Source: Syntrophomonadaceae bacterium | GTDB taxonomy: Bacteria; Bacillota; DSM-12270; Thermacetogeniales; Thermacetogeniaceae | Assembly: GCA_012839645.1 (NCBI GenBank) | Contig: DUMY01000074.1 | Span: 1-34,202 of the forward strand | Length of the DNA stretch: 34,202 nucleotides | Reading direction: 5' to 3' | Shown here: in pieces, positions 7,397 through 17,485 of the stretch | Numbering within the stretch: the first letter of the stretch is position 1 | Layout: each line of letters starts with the position of its first letter | Translations under genes and position numbers: made by a program | The notes under the pieces: model-generated | Database searches by the model: none | What the model was told of the DNA's origin: nothing | Seen by the model: only the letters and a program-made list of their open reading frames with translations

Positions 7397-9058
7397 ATGC
7401 AGAAAGAAATATATATTCATGTAACAAAGGAAGAAACGAAGGCTGCTGTGTTAGAAAACCGGAAGTTGGTTGAGGTTTACCTGGATCGTTCTTTTCAAAG
7501 GCGTTTAGCCGGGAACATTTATAAAGGAAGGGTAGCTAATGTACTGCCGGGGATGCAGGCTGCTTTTGTTAATATTGGTTTGGAAAGGAATGCTTTTTTG
7601 TATGTGGAAGATGCCCGGCCCAATAATCGCAGGTCACTTTCCATTCAAAACACGGTCCATGAGGGAGAAGAGATCCTGGTCCAGGTTGTCAAGGAACCCT
7701 TTGGGACTAAGGGTGCGCGGGTGACGACACATTTAACATTTCCGGGGCGCTATGTTGTTTTTATGCCAGAGTCCAAATCGGTCGGGGTTTCCCGGAGAAT
7801 TAGGTCCGAGAAGGAGCGCGACCGCTTAAAGGAAATTGCTGAAGAGGTGTGTGTTCCGGGCTGTGGCGTGATTGTGCGTACTGCTGCTGAGGGGGTCGTA
7901 GCAGAAGAACTGGAGCAGGATATGCAGGAACAGTATCGTCTTTGGAAGATGGTACAGAAGAAGGCTGTACACAAAAGTGCACCGGCTGTGATCCACCGTG
8001 AAGTGGAACTTGTCTCTTGGGTTTTGCGAGACCTCTTCGGGGAAGATGTTGATCGCTTAATCACGAATGACCAGGATACCTATGAAAAGATTTTAGAATT
8101 AGTCCAGGCATCTGCACCACACTTCAGCAGTAAGGTTTTCCTTGCTAGATCTGATATCGATGAATATGAGCTTGATCAGGAAATTGAGAAGGCTTTGCGT
8201 CCTAAGGTCTGGCTCAAAAGTGGGGGCTACCTCGTTATTGATGAGGCAGAGGCACTTACCGTTATCGATGTAAATACAGGGAAATACACTGGCTCCAAGA
8301 ATTTTGCAGAGACAATTTTTCGTACCAATATGGAGGCCATTCAGGAGATCGTACGACAGATCCGTCTGAGAAACTTAGGGGGCATCATTGTTATTGATTT
8401 TATTGATATGGAACTCCAGAAACACCGCAGTGAGGTGACGCGGCAGCTGGAGGAAGAGTTGAAAAAGGACAAGACAAGGACATGTGTACTTGGCCTTACC
8501 CAGTTGGGCTTGGTAGAGCTTACCAGGAAAAAGGTGCGTCCGAGTCTGAGCAGTCTGTTGCAGCGATCCTGCCCTTATTGTGAAGGAACAGGAAGGGTGC
8601 TCTCTGAGGAATCAGTGAGCATGCAGGCTTGCCAGGAGATCAGGTTCCTGGCTGACCAAGAGCAGGACACTGCTATGGGAATTCTTGTGGAGATGCATCC
8701 TACTGTGGCTGCGTTTCTCATCGGTGGAGGGGGCAGCCATCTCCGGGAACTGGAGAATGAGATCAGCAAGAAGATCATCATCAAAGGGAGTGACTCCTCT
8801 CACCTGGAGGATGTGCGGGTAAAGTCACTTTTCAGCAAGGAAGAGATTGATGCTCTTTCAGCACCGGTTAAGCCCGGGGAGATACTGGAGGTGGAGGTGG
8901 AAGAAGCGCATGCCACAATCCCAAAAGATGGGATCGCCCGCATTCAGGGCTATATCATAGATATTGAGGAGGGCAGCGACTGCATCGGCCAGAAGATAGC
9001 CATCAAAATCGACAAGGTATACCGCACCTGCGCCAGAGCACACATTCTCGAGCGGTGA
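7397..9058 (+). CDS. rng: Ribonuclease G (RNase E/G family endoribonuclease)
   Basis: RNase G is a 5'-end-sensing endoribonuclease that matures rRNA and starts mRNA decay. The 553-aa product has an S1-like RNA-binding region near residues 37-120 (GNIYKGRVANVLPGMQAAFVNIG). It has the two magnesium-binding aspartates D291 (VIDVNTG) and D334 (VIDFIDM), spaced 43 residues apart as in E. coli RNase E. The zinc-link CPYC is at 392-395. There is no long degradosome scaffold, so it is the RNase G form. The last 70 or so residues add a beta-rich TRAM-like region after the catalytic core. The start has GAGGGG 3 nt upstream of the ATG. Confidence 0.96.
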   Translation: MQKEIYIHVTKEETKAAVLENRKLVEVYLDRSFQRRLAGNIYKGRVANVLPGMQAAFVNIGLERNAFLYVEDARPNNRRSLSIQNTVHEGEEILVQVVKEPFGTKGARVTTHLTFPGRYVVFMPESKSVGVSRRIRSEKERDRLKEIAEEVCVPGCGVIVRTAAEGVVAEELEQDMQEQYRLWKMVQKKAVHKSAPAVIHREVELVSWVLRDLFGEDVDRLITNDQDTYEKILELVQASAPHFSSKVFLARSDIDEYELDQEIEKALRPKVWLKSGGYLVIDEAEALTVIDVNTGKYTGSKNFAETIFRTNMEAIQEIVRQIRLRNLGGIIVIDFIDMELQKHRSEVTRQLEEELKKDKTRTCVLGLTQLGLVELTRKKVRPSLSSLLQRSCPYCEGTGRVLSEESVSMQACQEIRFLADQEQDTAMGILVEMHPTVAAFLIGGGGSHLRELENEISKKIIIKGSDSSHLEDVRVKSLFSKEEIDALSAPVKPGEILEVEVEEAHATIPKDGIARIQGYIIDIEEGSDCIGQKIAIKIDKVYRTCARAHILER

Positions 9059-9102
9059 ATATTGAGAGGTGACTAACTACCAACCACTAACGACCAATTA
9101 GC

Positions 9103-9132
9103 TTGACATCAAGGGGTGTGAGGTGCTAAAAT
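9103..9132 (+). promoter_or_regulatory. Sigma-A-type promoter for the rplU-rpmA unit
   Basis: TTGACA at 9103-9108 and TAAAAT at 9127-9132 are separated by 18 bp. This is a near-consensus housekeeping promoter in the gap between rng and rplU. Confidence 0.7.
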
Positions 9133-9137
9133 TCCGT

Positions 9138-9229
9138 TGTGGCTATTATACAATAAAACGCTCGGGAAGGGTATATGAAGTGCATGCTTAAAGATGCCAC
9201 CCTGGGGTCCCGGCGAAGGAGGAAATATT
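9138..9229 (+). ncRNA. rplU 5' leader, possible L21 leader element
   Basis: About 90 nt of transcribed leader lie between the promoter and the rplU GTG. Segments such as GGGT/ACCC around a GCAT-ATGC hairpin (9166-9205) could fold. Firmicutes rplU genes carry an autoregulatory L21 leader at this position, so the assignment rests mainly on location. I could not verify its conserved structure. Confidence 0.42.
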
Positions 9230-9574
9230 GTGTTTGCAATTGTAGAAACCGGTGGTAAACAGTATAGTGTCCGCGAAGGGACCGTTCTGCGAGTAGAGAA
9301 GATTGATGCTGCTGAGGGAGACCAGGTGGTGTTGGATAAGGTTCTGGCGGTAAATGTCAATGGAGAGTTTCAGGTAGGTACTCCCTATGTACCCGGAGCA
9401 CAGGTGACAGCCCAGGTTCTCAGGCAGGGGAAAGCCAAAAAAATAATTGTTTTCAAGTATAAGCCTAAGAAGAACTATCGCCGGCGGAAAGGGCACCGGC
9501 AGTTATTTACAGAGTTAATGGTGCAGGATATCTCTTTGGGACAGCAGGAGGAGACCGCAGCTGCGGAGTCATAA
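9230..9574 (+). CDS. rplU: 50S ribosomal protein L21
   Basis: The product is a large-subunit protein that binds 23S rRNA. Signatures are FAIVETGGKQYSVREG at the N-terminus and KKIIVFKYKPKKNYRRRKGH near the C-terminus. At 114 aa it is about ten residues longer than usual because of an acidic/Ala tail (QQEETAAAES). The GTG start at 9230 is set by AAGGAGG at 9216-9222 and by alignment of the conserved FAIVETGGKQY start. prp and rpmA follow in the order usual in Firmicutes. Confidence 0.97.
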   Translation: MFAIVETGGKQYSVREGTVLRVEKIDAAEGDQVVLDKVLAVNVNGEFQVGTPYVPGAQVTAQVLRQGKAKKIIVFKYKPKKNYRRRKGHRQLFTELMVQDISLGQQEETAAAES

Positions 9575-9598
9575 AGACTGGCGAAGAAGACGAAGACA

Positions 9599-9958
9599 AT
9601 GATTAATGCCACATTTTTTGAAGGTAAACACGGTGAGCTGCGAGGTTTTCTGGTTCGGGGTCATGCGGGATATGCCCCGGCAGGTGAAGATATAGTCTGT
9701 GCCGGTGTTTCGGCTCTTGTACAAACAGCGGCAGTGGGTTTAAGGTGCTTTCTTTCTGTGGAGCCGCTGGTAGATGACCGGACGAAAAGCTTGAACGACG
9801 TTTTTGTGAAATTGATACTGCCAGAAAATTTGACAAGAGAGGATAAAAGAACTGCCCAGGTGATCCTGGAAACCATGGAACTTGGTATACAGGGGATCGC
9901 CGGAAGTTACGGAAAATACCTTGAAGTGAGGAGGTGCTGTAAAAATGAAAAATTTTAA
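9599..9958 (+). CDS. prp: Ribosomal-processing cysteine protease Prp
   Basis: Prp removes the N-terminal extension of the L27 precursor before ribosome assembly. The 119-aa protein has the family motif [21 protein letters not shown], with histidine 22 and cysteine 34 as the expected catalytic pair. It sits between rplU and rpmA, the invariant place in Firmicutes. Its substrate is encoded next, and the two genes overlap by 14 bp, which points to coupled translation. Confidence 0.94.
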   Translation: MINATFFEGKHGELRGFLVRGHAGYAPAGEDIVCAGVSALVQTAAVGLRCFLSVEPLVDDRTKSLNDVFVKLILPENLTREDKRTAQVILETMELGIQGIAGSYGKYLEVRRCCKNEKF

Positions 9959-10235
9959 GTTTGATCTGCAGTTATTCGCAACTAAAAAGGGAGTAGGCAG
10001 TTCCCGCAACGGGCGTGACAGTGAGTCTAAGCGACTGGGTTTGAAAAGGCATGATGGCCAGTTTGTTAGAACCGGGAACATCATTATTCGCCAGCGAGGA
10101 ACAAAGGTCCATCCCGGCTGGAATGTAGGCCGCGGCAAAGATGACACCCTTTTTGCCTTGGCTGACGGTTATGTGAGGTTTGAGGCAAGAGGCAAAAAGA
10201 GGAAGCAGGTCAGTGTTTATGCTGAAACGGTCTAA
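9945..10235 (+). CDS. rpmA: 50S ribosomal protein L27 precursor
   Basis: L27 reaches the peptidyl-transferase centre with its N-terminus. The 96-aa product begins with the extension [12 protein letters not shown], after which [20 protein letters not shown] is the mature L27 start. The LQLF-A junction matches the known Prp cleavage context (between Phe and Ala). AGGAGG in the 3' end of prp provides the ribosome-binding site. Confidence 0.97.
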   Translation: MKNFKFDLQLFATKKGVGSSRNGRDSESKRLGLKRHDGQFVRTGNIIIRQRGTKVHPGWNVGRGKDDTLFALADGYVRFEARGKKRKQVSVYAETV

Positions 10236-10256
10236 TACTGATAAATCGGAAGACAT

Positions 10257-10279
10257 CCCCTGGCCTTAAGGACCAGGGG
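10257..10279 (+). terminator. Stem-loop between rpmA and obgE
   Basis: CCCCTGG (10257-10263) and CCAGGGG (10273-10279) make a perfect 7-bp stem with a 9-nt loop. It is followed by AATTTGTTATT, which lacks a clean T-run. It may be a weak terminator or a processing site that lets L27 be expressed more than ObgE. Confidence 0.5.
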
Positions 10280-10320
10280 AATTTGTTATTACCCGCTGTG
10301 CGGTGAACTTGTGAGGTTAA

Positions 10321-11595
<1,275 letters not shown>

Positions 11596-11637
11596 AAGAT
11601 GTCACATTTGACATATGAAGGGTGAAGGTGGCAGGAA

Positions 11638-11931
11638 TTGTTGACTGGAAAACAGAAAAAGTATTTACGAGGCCTGGCTACCAAAATGGCTCCTGTTCTT
11701 CAAGTGGGAAAGTCAGGAATCAGTGATAATGTAATAAAACAGCTGGAGGAGACACTGATAGCACGGGAATTGCTCAAAGTGCGGGTACTGCCCAACTGTC
11801 CGGTTGAGGTTAGTGATGTCGCTTCCATTTTGAGTGAGCGAACACAATCGGAGATTGTACAGGTGATCGGCCGGAATGTGGTTTTTTACCGGCGGAAAAT
11901 GGAGGTCGGAGACCAGAAGTCGGATGCCTAA
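11638..11931 (+). CDS. yhbY: YhbY-type CRM-domain RNA-binding protein
   Basis: This small protein (97 aa) has the CRM/YhbY fold: LTGKQKKYLRGLA at the start, the GKSGISDNVI segment with the GxxG-like loop, and VIGRNVVFYRR near the end. It associates with pre-50S particles in other bacteria. Start codons TTG at 11638 and 11641 are both possible, and GGCAGGAA lies just upstream. The last ten codons (MEVGDQKSDA) are spelled by a copy of the dispersed intergenic repeat, so the C-terminus may have been altered by it. Confidence 0.9.
   Translation: MLTGKQKKYLRGLATKMAPVLQVGKSGISDNVIKQLEETLIARELLKVRVLPNCPVEVSDVASILSERTQSEIVQVIGRNVVFYRRKMEVGDQKSDA
11900..11930 (+). repeat. Dispersed short repeat reaching into the yhbY 3' end
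   Basis: GGAGGTCGGAGACCAGAAGTCGG-type sequence resembles the intergenic blocks at 21601-21650 and 24013-24031. It encodes the C-terminal residues of YhbY, and CGTCTCACGTCTCAGGGG-like sequence continues at 11948-11964. Confidence 0.5.
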
Positions 11932-11982
11932 TTGGTGGTCATCCCCGCGTCTCACGTCTCAGGGGAGAATGGAGAATTGTTG

Positions 11983-13128
11983 ATGCTCGGTTGCGAACGC
12001 GCACAAGTGAAAGAGGCGCGCCGGATTGTAGTGAAGGTAGGAACGAAGATTATCTGCGGGAGCAGTGGTCAGCTGGACCTTCGGCGTATGGAAAGCCTGG
12101 TACAGGATCTGTCAGCTATCTGGAAAGAGGGGCTGGAAGTGATACTGGTCAGTTCTGGGGCCATTGGTGCCGGAGTGGGAAGGTTAGGGCTTTCGAGCAA
12201 GCCCAGGACGATTCCGGAAAAGCAGGCAGCAGCTGCAGTTGGCCAGGGAATCCTTATGCAGCACTATGAAACATTTTTTACACCCCATAGGATTGTCGCA
12301 GCACAGGTGCTCCTTACCAGAGAGGATATCACTAACCGTGAGCGCTATTTGAATGCCCGCCATACCCTGCAGTCGCTGTTGGACTTTCGGGTTGTTCCTA
12401 TCGTCAATGAAAATGATACGGTAGCAGTGGAAGAAATTCGCTTTGGGGATAACGATAATCTGGCTGCCCTGGTGGCATGCTTGGTTGACGCTGATCTATT
12501 GATTCTGCTCACAGATCTGGATGGCTATTATACATCGGACCCCAACAAAAACAAGGATGCTAAACTGATTCCAGAAATTTATGAGATTACACCGGAGATC
12601 GAGGCTGCTGCCGGTGGGCGTGGATCTGCTTTGGCCACCGGTGGGATGGAAACAAAGATCATGGCAGCAAAGGTTTCCATGCAGGCCGGGATACCCATGG
12701 TTATTGCCAGCGGTATGAAAAAAGGAACACTGCCGGCAGTTATAAAGGGCAAGCAGATAGGAACACTTTTTGTGCCCCGGGAAGACCGCATGCAGGCACG
12801 CAAGCTCTGGATTGCTTTCGGTTCTCCACTACAGGGAAGGGTTGTTGTGGATCAGGGTGCTGCCAATGCGCTTTTAAAAAAAGGGAAGAGCCTGCTGCCT
12901 ACAGGTATTGTCAGGGTTGAGGGGTCATTTACATCTGGTAATGCTATAAGTATTGTTGACACTACGGGGCAGGAGATCGCCAGGGGTATCAGTAATTATA
13001 CTGCTCAGGCACTGCAGTTGATCAAGGGGCACAACAGCGGACAGATCAAAGAAATTTTGGGTTATCACGACTATGATGAAGTGGTCCACAGGGATAACCT
13101 CACGATTGTTTTTAATAACGGTACTTGA
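11983..13128 (+). CDS. proB: Glutamate 5-kinase
   Basis: ProB phosphorylates glutamate in the first step of proline synthesis. The 381-aa protein has the amino-acid kinase domain (RRIVVKVGTKII, VSSGAIGAGVGRLGL, VPIVNENDTVAVEEIRFGDN, GTGG-like ATGGMETK). A C-terminal PUA domain begins near ARKLWIAFG. The ATG at 11983 follows GGAG at 11971-11974. An upstream reading to 11932 would include repeat-derived sequence and was rejected. proA follows after 19 bp, so the pathway pair is one operon. Confidence 0.96.
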   Translation: MLGCERAQVKEARRIVVKVGTKIICGSSGQLDLRRMESLVQDLSAIWKEGLEVILVSSGAIGAGVGRLGLSSKPRTIPEKQAAAAVGQGILMQHYETFFTPHRIVAAQVLLTREDITNRERYLNARHTLQSLLDFRVVPIVNENDTVAVEEIRFGDNDNLAALVACLVDADLLILLTDLDGYYTSDPNKNKDAKLIPEIYEITPEIEAAAGGRGSALATGGMETKIMAAKVSMQAGIPMVIASGMKKGTLPAVIKGKQIGTLFVPREDRMQARKLWIAFGSPLQGRVVVDQGAANALLKKGKSLLPTGIVRVEGSFTSGNAISIVDTTGQEIARGISNYTAQALQLIKGHNSGQIKEILGYHDYDEVVHRDNLTIVFNNGT

Positions 13129-13147
13129 AAAGGAGGTCTAGCAAATT

Positions 13148-14401
13148 ATGCTGGAAAACCAGATGAGGGAGATCGGAGAGTCAGCAAAAAAAGCCTCATA
13201 TGTACTTGCAGGGATCTCTACTGAGGTCAAGAACCAGGCTCTACAGGCAATGGCTAGAGCACTGGAAGAGAGGGTCGAGATGATTATCGATGCCAACCGG
13301 CAGGATATGGATGACGGCAGGGCAAAAGGGCTGAGCGATGCTCTGCTGGATCGTCTGCTGCTGACTCCGGAGAGAGTCAAAGGTATGGCTGAGGGTTTGC
13401 GGGAGCTTATTGGTCTCCCTGACCCGGTCGGTGAGGTATCCAACATGCGCACAAGACCGAACGGCTTGCGAGTGGGGAAGATGAGGGTACCGTTAGGTGT
13501 CATCGGGATTATCTATGAGGCACGCCCTAATGTTACTGTAGATGCTGCCGGACTCTGCCTCAAGGCAGGAAATGCGGTAGTGATGAGGGGTGGTTCTGAG
13601 GCTTTGAATTCTAACATGGCTTTGGCTAATGTGATCAGTGCTGCAGCTACAAGTGCTGGGATTCCAGAAGGAGCCATACAGCTGGTACCGACAACGGATC
13701 GGGAAGCAGCCAACATGATGATGACTATGAATGAGTATATCGATGTCTTAATTCCTCGAGGAGGGACAGGCCTAATCAAGGTAGTCACTGCCCATGCTAC
13801 AGTGCCTGTACTACAGACGGGTGTCGGCAACTGCCATACATATGTTGAAGAGGATGCGGATCTTGATGCAGCCCTCAAGATAGTTGTGAATGCCAAAACG
13901 CAGCGTCCAGGTGTATGCAATGCCCTGGAGACACTTTTGGTTCATGATAAGGTGGCACAGGAGTTCTTGCCCATGGCTGCTGATGCACTTCAGGAAAAAG
14001 GAGTGGAGCTGCGGGGATGTCCGCGAACCCAAGAGATTATACGCGACTGCACACCGGCAGCAGAAGATGATTGGGGAACTGAATACCTGGACACAGTCAT
14101 GGCAGTAAAGGTGGTTAAAGATATAGAAGAAGCCATTTCACACATCCAAAGCTATGGCACTAAACACTCAGAAGCCATCATTACAAACAGCTATAAGAAG
14201 GCCTCCCTTTTTGTACAAAGAGTTGATGCAGCTGCTGTTTTTGTTAATGCTTCAACGCGCTTTACAGATGGAAATCAGTTTGGTTTGGGGGCTGAGATTG
14301 GGATTAGTACCCAGAAACTGCATGCCCGAGGGCCTATGGGCCTTGAGGAGCTTACCTCCAGCAAATTTATTGTTCTCGGGGATGGACACGTCAGGTCATA
14401 A
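13148..14401 (+). CDS. proA: Glutamate-5-semialdehyde dehydrogenase (gamma-glutamyl phosphate reductase)
   Basis: ProA reduces gamma-glutamyl phosphate with NADPH, the second proline step. The 417-aa product is full length. It has PLGVIGIIYEARPNVTVDA, VMRGGSEA, IDVLIPRGG and the catalytic cysteine segment KTQRPGVCNALETLLVH. AGGAGGT at 13131-13137 precedes the ATG by 10 nt. It is directly linked to proB. Confidence 0.97.
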   Translation: MLENQMREIGESAKKASYVLAGISTEVKNQALQAMARALEERVEMIIDANRQDMDDGRAKGLSDALLDRLLLTPERVKGMAEGLRELIGLPDPVGEVSNMRTRPNGLRVGKMRVPLGVIGIIYEARPNVTVDAAGLCLKAGNAVVMRGGSEALNSNMALANVISAAATSAGIPEGAIQLVPTTDREAANMMMTMNEYIDVLIPRGGTGLIKVVTAHATVPVLQTGVGNCHTYVEEDADLDAALKIVVNAKTQRPGVCNALETLLVHDKVAQEFLPMAADALQEKGVELRGCPRTQEIIRDCTPAAEDDWGTEYLDTVMAVKVVKDIEEAISHIQSYGTKHSEAIITNSYKKASLFVQRVDAAAVFVNASTRFTDGNQFGLGAEIGISTQKLHARGPMGLEELTSSKFIVLGDGHVRS

Positions 14402-14433
14402 TAGCTTTAATAAAGAGGGGTAGGAACGCACTC

Positions 14434-15081
14434 ATGAAGGAGCAGCGGATTGGGATACTGGGCGGCACATTTGACCCCATTCACTATGGACACCTGGTGG
14501 CGGCTGAGACAGCTAGAGAAAAATATTCCTTAGAGCAGATTATTTTTGTGCCAACAGGTATTCCACCCCATAAGGAACCAGATATGATAACAGATTTTTG
14601 GCATAGGCATCTGATGGTTGTGCTGGCCGTACTGGGGAACCCGTATTTCAAGGTCAGTAGCCTTGAGTATGAACGCGGTGGAATCACCTATACAGTTGAT
14701 ACCATGCGCCAACTGCGTCAAATATATGATGAAGACACAACTGACCTTTATTTTATAACCGGTGTTGATACTATTTTGGATGTCTTCGGTTGGCGAGAAC
14801 CGAAAGAGCTTTTTTCATTATGTAAGTTTATTGCTGCCGCACGCCCTGGATATGATCTACGAATTGTAAAAGAGGTTTTTGGGAAGTACTATGATAATGT
14901 TGTGGGCTTCCTTGAAATGCCGCAGATGGATATATCATCCTCAGATATCCGCAGTCGTGTTCAGGAAGGAAGGTCTATTAAGTACCTGGTTCCCGAGGCG
15001 GTAGAGAACTATATCAGACAGCAGGGACTCTATTCTTCTGATGTAGCAAAACCCACGCGGCGGTTGGTGAATAAAAGTTAA
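14434..15081 (+). CDS. nadD: Nicotinate-nucleotide adenylyltransferase
   Basis: NadD makes deamido-NAD from nicotinate mononucleotide and ATP. The 215-aa product has the nucleotidyltransferase signature GGTFDPIHYGHL at residues 10-21, VPTGIPPHK, and the C-terminal ISSSDIRSR motif (DISSSDIRSRV). yqeK and rsfS follow in the conserved Firmicutes order. The 99-bp gap to yqeK may hold a promoter, but I see no clear one. Confidence 0.96.
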   Translation: MKEQRIGILGGTFDPIHYGHLVAAETAREKYSLEQIIFVPTGIPPHKEPDMITDFWHRHLMVVLAVLGNPYFKVSSLEYERGGITYTVDTMRQLRQIYDEDTTDLYFITGVDTILDVFGWREPKELFSLCKFIAAARPGYDLRIVKEVFGKYYDNVVGFLEMPQMDISSSDIRSRVQEGRSIKYLVPEAVENYIRQQGLYSSDVAKPTRRLVNKS

Positions 15082-15180
15082 TAATAGGGTGTCCGATACT
15101 GTTATCTGAAGGGATGTAAAGAACAGTTTGCTTATATTAGAATAGTATGCAGAGGAGATAGTAATTTAAAGGGGGGTTAT

Positions 15181-15780
15181 GTGAGAACGGCTGGAACTGG
15201 GTCAAAGATGCTGGAGTATGAAACAATATTAAGAGACAAATTAACCGGGAGTAGGTATGACCATGTTCGTGCTGTCTGCACGTGTGCAGGTGAACTGGCT
15301 GATCTTTATGGCATAGATCGGGAAAATGCGGAACTGGCAGGTTTGCTCCATGACTATGCCCGGGATATGCATCCGGATGATTTGCTACGCATCGGGCGGG
15401 CGAGGAAGCTGGTCACTTGTAATGTTGAGGAACAGGTTCCGGTTCTGCTACATGGGCCTGTGGGAGCAGTGCTCATTAAGGAAGAACTAGGTATCAATGA
15501 CATCCAGGTGTTGGATGCAGTTGCCCTACATACCCTCGCGGGTCCCGGTATGGGAAGGCTGGCCCAGGTGATCTATATCGCTGATCTTATAGCTGTGGGA
15601 AGAGATTTCCCAGCTGTGAGCCATCTGCGAAACCTAGCTAGGGAAAATCTTGATAAGGCACTGCTGGAATGCATTGCCTCTACTATTTGTTACTGTTTAG
15701 AAAGGCGACAACTTATCCACCCCCAGACTATTGAGGCGTGGAATTTTTATTCTATCGGTAACCGAGAGGAGGGAATTTAA
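15181..15780 (+). CDS. yqeK: YqeK-type HD-domain hydrolase (Ap4A hydrolase family)
   Basis: The HD-domain protein (199 aa) has H28 in RYDHVRAV, the H57-D58 pair in AGLLHDYARDM, histidines in LLHGPVGA and ALHTLAG, and a metal aspartate in YIADLI. Bacillus and Streptococcus YqeK hydrolyse diadenosine tetraphosphate symmetrically to ADP; the same activity is likely here. A GTG start at 15181 has GGGGGG 4 nt upstream. An ATG at 15208 is possible and would match the usual protein start better. rsfS begins 4 bp after the stop. Confidence 0.91.
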   Translation: MRTAGTGSKMLEYETILRDKLTGSRYDHVRAVCTCAGELADLYGIDRENAELAGLLHDYARDMHPDDLLRIGRARKLVTCNVEEQVPVLLHGPVGAVLIKEELGINDIQVLDAVALHTLAGPGMGRLAQVIYIADLIAVGRDFPAVSHLRNLARENLDKALLECIASTICYCLERRQLIHPQTIEAWNFYSIGNREEGI

Positions 15781-15783
15781 AGA

Positions 15784-16137
15784 TTGGATTGCGGCCAGGA
15801 AAGGGCCATCAATGCTGCACAAGCAGCCGCCAGGAAAAAGGCGCTTGATATCATAGTTCTCGATTTGAAAGGAATCTTTCCTGTAGCAGATTATTTTGTG
15901 GTCTGCAGTGGGCGTAGTACTGCACAACTCGCGGCGATAGTTCGTGAAGTCGAGGATGAACTCAAGAAGCACAGCGATAACGACGGATTTTACCGCAGGC
16001 AGGGCAGCCCTGAATCAGGATGGATTTTGCTGGATAATGGGGATGTGGTTATTCATATATTCAGCGAAGAAGCTCGAGAATTTTATGATATCGAACGCTT
16101 ATGGGGCGACGGCAGAGTAATAATGGAAAGTTCATAA
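15784..16137 (+). CDS. rsfS: Ribosomal silencing factor RsfS
   Basis: RsfS binds L14 and blocks joining of ribosomal subunits when nutrients are scarce. The 117-aa product shows DIIVLDLKGIFPVADYFVV, GSPESGWILLDNGDVVIHIF and REFYDIERLWGD, all characteristic. The start is TTG at 15784 with GAGGAGG at 15766-15772. The gene follows yqeK closely in the order nadD-yqeK-rsfS. Confidence 0.95.
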   Translation: MDCGQERAINAAQAAARKKALDIIVLDLKGIFPVADYFVVCSGRSTAQLAAIVREVEDELKKHSDNDGFYRRQGSPESGWILLDNGDVVIHIFSEEAREFYDIERLWGDGRVIMESS

Positions 16138-16226
16138 ATAAATAAGTAAGTGGCAGGAATAATCAAATATTTCGTCGAAGTTCCTCAGTATGCTCAGTAT
16201 ACTGCCAAATAAAGGCGTGATCGGTT

Positions 16227-17177
16227 TTGCCAGAGCCTGTTACTAAATTAAAGCACAACCGGCCAACATTTTTCTTCTTGGCTCTTGTTTTTACAGTAAT
16301 AGTTCTGCTTAACTATTTCACAGTGAAGATTTATGAACAGGCAGCACGAAGAGGAATGATGTCAAGCTCTAGGTTTTTAGAGTACGGCAGCTTGATTGGA
16401 AAAGGGCTGCTGGTATTAATAGTTCTCTTTTGGATCATTTATTTGGCTGCTAGTTGTATAAGTCACTATCGGACGTTGAACAGGAATTATAGTGAACTTC
16501 AAAAAAGCCTAGTAGATACAAAGGATGAAGTTAACCGCGTTTACTTTGCGGCTTTGAATACCCTTACCGCAGCTCTTCAGGCCCGGGATGGAGCATCATT
16601 ACAGCACCTTGAACGTGTGGCACGTTATGCTGTTGCCCTGGGAAAGAAGGTAGAGTTGCCATCTAAAAACCTGGTTGATGTCTATTGTGCCGCCTTGCTG
16701 CATGATTTCGGCAAGATCGGGATACCTGAAAATATCTTAAATAAACCTGGTTCACTTACCAGTGAGGAGTTTGCTGAAGTACGCAAACATCCGGAGATTG
16801 GGACACAGATTCTGAAAACACTTATTCAATCGGAAAATGTTTCTTCGATCATTTTGCATCACCATGAATTCTATAATGGGGCAGGCTACCCGTCAGGATT
16901 GGCAAAGGATGAGATACCATTAGGTGCTCGTATAATCGCTGTGGTGGATGCCTATGATGCCATGATCTCCAACCGGCCGTATCGGAAGGCGATGACACAT
17001 GAAGAAGCTGTTGCCGAGTTGGTTCGCTGCGCCGGTGTTCAATTCGACCCCTGTATTGTTATGCACTTCCTGGAAATAGTTGAACAGGAGCAAGAGGGGG
17101 TACAGATCCTTCCTGAAGAAAACTACCTTGAGGACATCTCCTATGATATTTATGATATTCCCCATGTTATTAATTAA
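16227..17177 (+). CDS. Membrane HD-GYP domain protein, probable cyclic-di-GMP phosphodiesterase
   Basis: The 316-aa protein has two transmembrane helices (about residues 14-34 and 57-78), a coiled linker and an HD-GYP domain. Key residues are H159-D160 (LLHDFGKIGIPE), HHHEFYNGAGYP with GYP at 220-222, and VVDAYDAMISNRPYR. HD-GYP enzymes hydrolyse c-di-GMP; the conserved metal residues suggest activity. The usual Asp before the GYP loop (DGxGYP) is Asn here, a modest change. The start TTG at 16227 has only AAAGG 11 nt upstream, so it is uncertain. Its neighbour is a LuxR regulator, followed by surface-structure genes whose expression such signalling often controls. Confidence 0.9.
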   Translation: MPEPVTKLKHNRPTFFFLALVFTVIVLLNYFTVKIYEQAARRGMMSSSRFLEYGSLIGKGLLVLIVLFWIIYLAASCISHYRTLNRNYSELQKSLVDTKDEVNRVYFAALNTLTAALQARDGASLQHLERVARYAVALGKKVELPSKNLVDVYCAALLHDFGKIGIPENILNKPGSLTSEEFAEVRKHPEIGTQILKTLIQSENVSSIILHHHEFYNGAGYPSGLAKDEIPLGARIIAVVDAYDAMISNRPYRKAMTHEEAVAELVRCAGVQFDPCIVMHFLEIVEQEQEGVQILPEENYLEDISYDIYDIPHVIN

Positions 17178-17398
17178 AGGTATACTGCGGGCAATTACTT
17201 GCGTTATCTTGAATCCTGTATAGCAGCAACTGCTCAGCCCAACTATACCATTCCTTCGGATGTCCCTTAGCCTTATCCTGGTGAAGAATGTGAGATTGTT
17301 AACGTACAAGATAGTCGAAATCTGCTGCACTTTGTGTTAATATATGCTATAAACTACATATATATGGGGAGGAATTTAGCGGAAGATAAAGAAGTAAT
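17178..17398 (+). other. Non-coding gap between HD-GYP and LuxR-type genes
   Basis: No gene or clear terminator is visible. The segment is A/T rich near 17335-17370 and includes GGGGAGGA at 17366-17373 without a suitable start codon. A weak promoter (TTGTGT, 17 bp, TACATA around 17333-17361) is possible but unconvincing. Confidence 0.4.
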
Positions 17399-17485
17399 CC
17401 TTGAGTAAATATCATACCAGAAGGTATGGGCTAAGATTGCGCCGGTTTATATATATCCATAAGGAAAAGAAGTTACTCAAGGAGG
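17399..17485 (+). promoter_or_regulatory. Structured 5' leader that can mask the LuxR gene ribosome-binding site
   Basis: CCTTGAGTAA at 17399-17408 is perfectly complementary to TTACTCAAGG at 17473-17482. The latter overlaps the Shine-Dalgarno AAGGAGG (17479-17485) of the regulator gene. Inside the 10-bp closing stem, CATACC (17413-17418) and GGTATG (17423-17428) form a hairpin with an AGAA loop. It matches no riboswitch class that I recognise; translational control is inferred. Confidence 0.6.
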
